From a bacterium (GTDB taxonomy: Bacteria; Actinomycetota; Acidimicrobiia; UBA5794; ZC4RG35): DNA of 6,224 nt. The notes under the pieces were generated by a model. It was not told where the DNA came from. It searched no databases and saw only the letters and a list, made by a program, of their open reading frames with translations. The stretch spans positions 1 to 6,224 of the forward strand of contig JAPPKR010000071.1 of the NCBI GenBank assembly GCA_028819835.1. Reading direction: 5' to 3'. The position numbers and the translations under genes are program-made. Positions 5,590-6,224 of the stretch are shown in pieces (the stretch's first letter is position 1; each line of letters begins with the position of its first letter).

Positions 5590-6222
5590 TTAGCGGTAGC
5601 CCCCGCCTCTTCTCAGGCTGTCCAGGGTCACGGCGATGATCAGTATCGCGCCGCGCACCACCGACTGCCAGTAGATCTGCACCTGGAGGAGAATCAGTCC
5701 GTTCTGGACGACCCCGATTATCAAAAGTCCCAGCAGGGTTCCCAAGAGGCCTCCCCGGCCTCCGCTCAGGGCGATTCCACCCAGCAATACCGCGGCGATG
5801 ATGTCCAGTTCGGCGCCGTTGAGGGCGCTTGGCAGGGCTGTCCCGCTCTGGGACGTGAGCATGAGGCCCGCCAGCCCCGCCAGGCAGGCCTGGGCCACGT
5901 AAGTCCAGCCTCGCAGCCGGTCGACCCTGATGCCGACGTTGCGACATGCCTCGCTGTTGCCGCCTATGGCGTAAAGGTGGTTGCCGGCCACCGTGAATCG
6001 CATGAAGCACATTCCCAACACGACCACCGCCAGGAACAGCCAAACGGTTATCGGAGCTCCAAGCCAGGACCCCCTACCCAGTTCGCTCCAGGCGTTGACG
6101 CCGATCACAATGTTGTCGCCCCCGGTGGACACGAACGCCAGACCCCTGTAGAAGAGAAGCGTTCCCAGGGTGGCGATGATCGGGTTGATCCGGAACTTGA
6201 CAATCAGCAGGGCGTTGAAGGA
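5590..6222 (-). CDS. Sugar ABC transporter permease (RbsC type), 5'-truncated by window edge
   Basis: The last 210 residues of an inner-membrane permease of the ribose/xylose/galactose type (full family length about 320) are visible. The frame stays open to the right edge, where it encodes NALLIVKFRINPIIATLGTL and then FYRGLAFVSTGG, both hallmarks of the family, so the GTG at 6132 is not the start. The cytoplasmic coupling loop is GGNSEACRNVGIRVDR, matching the usual GGN-EAAR-GI-V-R pattern that contacts the ATPase. Hydrophobic membrane segments include ITVWLFLAVVVLGMCFM, the glycine-rich QACLAGLAGLML, IIAAVLLGGIALSGG, LLGTLLGLLIIGVV and AILIIAVTLDSL. The C-terminus is short and basic (RRGGGYR). 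As the last gene before a terminator on the minus strand, it is presumably preceded, beyond the window, by genes for a binding protein and an ATPase. Whether it partners the ATPase at 908-1675 is unknown. Confidence 0.92.
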   Translation of the reverse strand, partial: SFNALLIVKFRINPIIATLGTLLFYRGLAFVSTGGDNIVIGVNAWSELGRGSWLGAPITVWLFLAVVVLGMCFMRFTVAGNHLYAIGGNSEACRNVGIRVDRLRGWTYVAQACLAGLAGLMLTSQSGTALPSALNGAELDIIAAVLLGGIALSGGRGGLLGTLLGLLIIGVVQNGLILLQVQIYWQSVVRGAILIIAVTLDSLRRGGGYR

Positions 6223-6224
6223 CC

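Noticed and set aside
5501..6043. Second minus-strand frame overlapping the permease
   Set aside because: It is an out-of-frame, Arg/Gly/Pro-rich shadow of the membrane protein.
6130..6132. GTG as start of the permease
   Set aside because: The frame continues upstream to the window edge with strongly family-like sequence (FRINPIIATLGTL).
1..6224. CRISPR array, tRNA, rRNA, insertion sequence, toxin-antitoxin or phage-defence system
   Set aside because: No regularly spaced repeats, no cloverleaf or rRNA-like segment, no transposase, and no defence-protein motifs were seen on either strand.

Overview
The window looks like chromosomal DNA of a GC-rich actinobacterium. An Acidimicrobiia-like organism is my best guess. 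The reasons are the high G+C by eye, GTG starts, tight 4-nt gene overlaps, and a secreted lipoprotein with long Thr-rich linkers and a C-terminal Excalibur domain. No marker gene is present, so this placement is inference. I see no rRNA, tRNA, CRISPR array, insertion sequence or phage gene.

Layout. (1) Positions 1-2465, plus strand, are a three-gene run: the C-terminal part of a YhfX-like PLP-dependent fold-III enzyme, a single-domain sugar-type ABC ATPase starting on a GTGA overlap, and a glucosamine-6-phosphate deaminase/isomerase (NagB family) 46 nt later. It reads as an import and catabolism operon for an amino sugar or related compound. (2) Positions 2491-3360, minus strand, encode a lipoprotein with two Thr-rich linkers, a helical middle and an Excalibur calcium-binding tail. 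(3) Positions 3472-4185, minus strand, encode a HEAT-repeat protein of the DNA alkylation repair (AlkD-like) superfamily. (4) Positions 4317-5489, plus strand, encode a cytoplasmic serine hydrolase of the beta-lactamase class C / family VIII esterase type, divergent from gene 3. (5) Positions 5590-6224, minus strand, hold the C-terminal two thirds of an RbsC-type sugar ABC permease that runs off the right edge.

The convergent junctions at 2466-2490 and 5490-5589 each hold a hairpin suited to act as a terminator, and a third hairpin follows the alkylation-repair gene. Sugar ABC components sit at both ends of the window on opposite strands, with three functionally unrelated genes between them.

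The most unusual non-coding signal surrounds the alkylation-repair gene. A 15-bp inverted repeat (14 of 15 matching) has one copy over the ribosome binding site and the other just after the stop codon. In the mRNA the downstream copy forms a hairpin whose CCUUCC loop is the exact complement of the gene's own GGAAGG Shine-Dalgarno. This suggests either a 5'-3' UTR interaction or a small cassette bounded by short inverted repeats; both are hypotheses.
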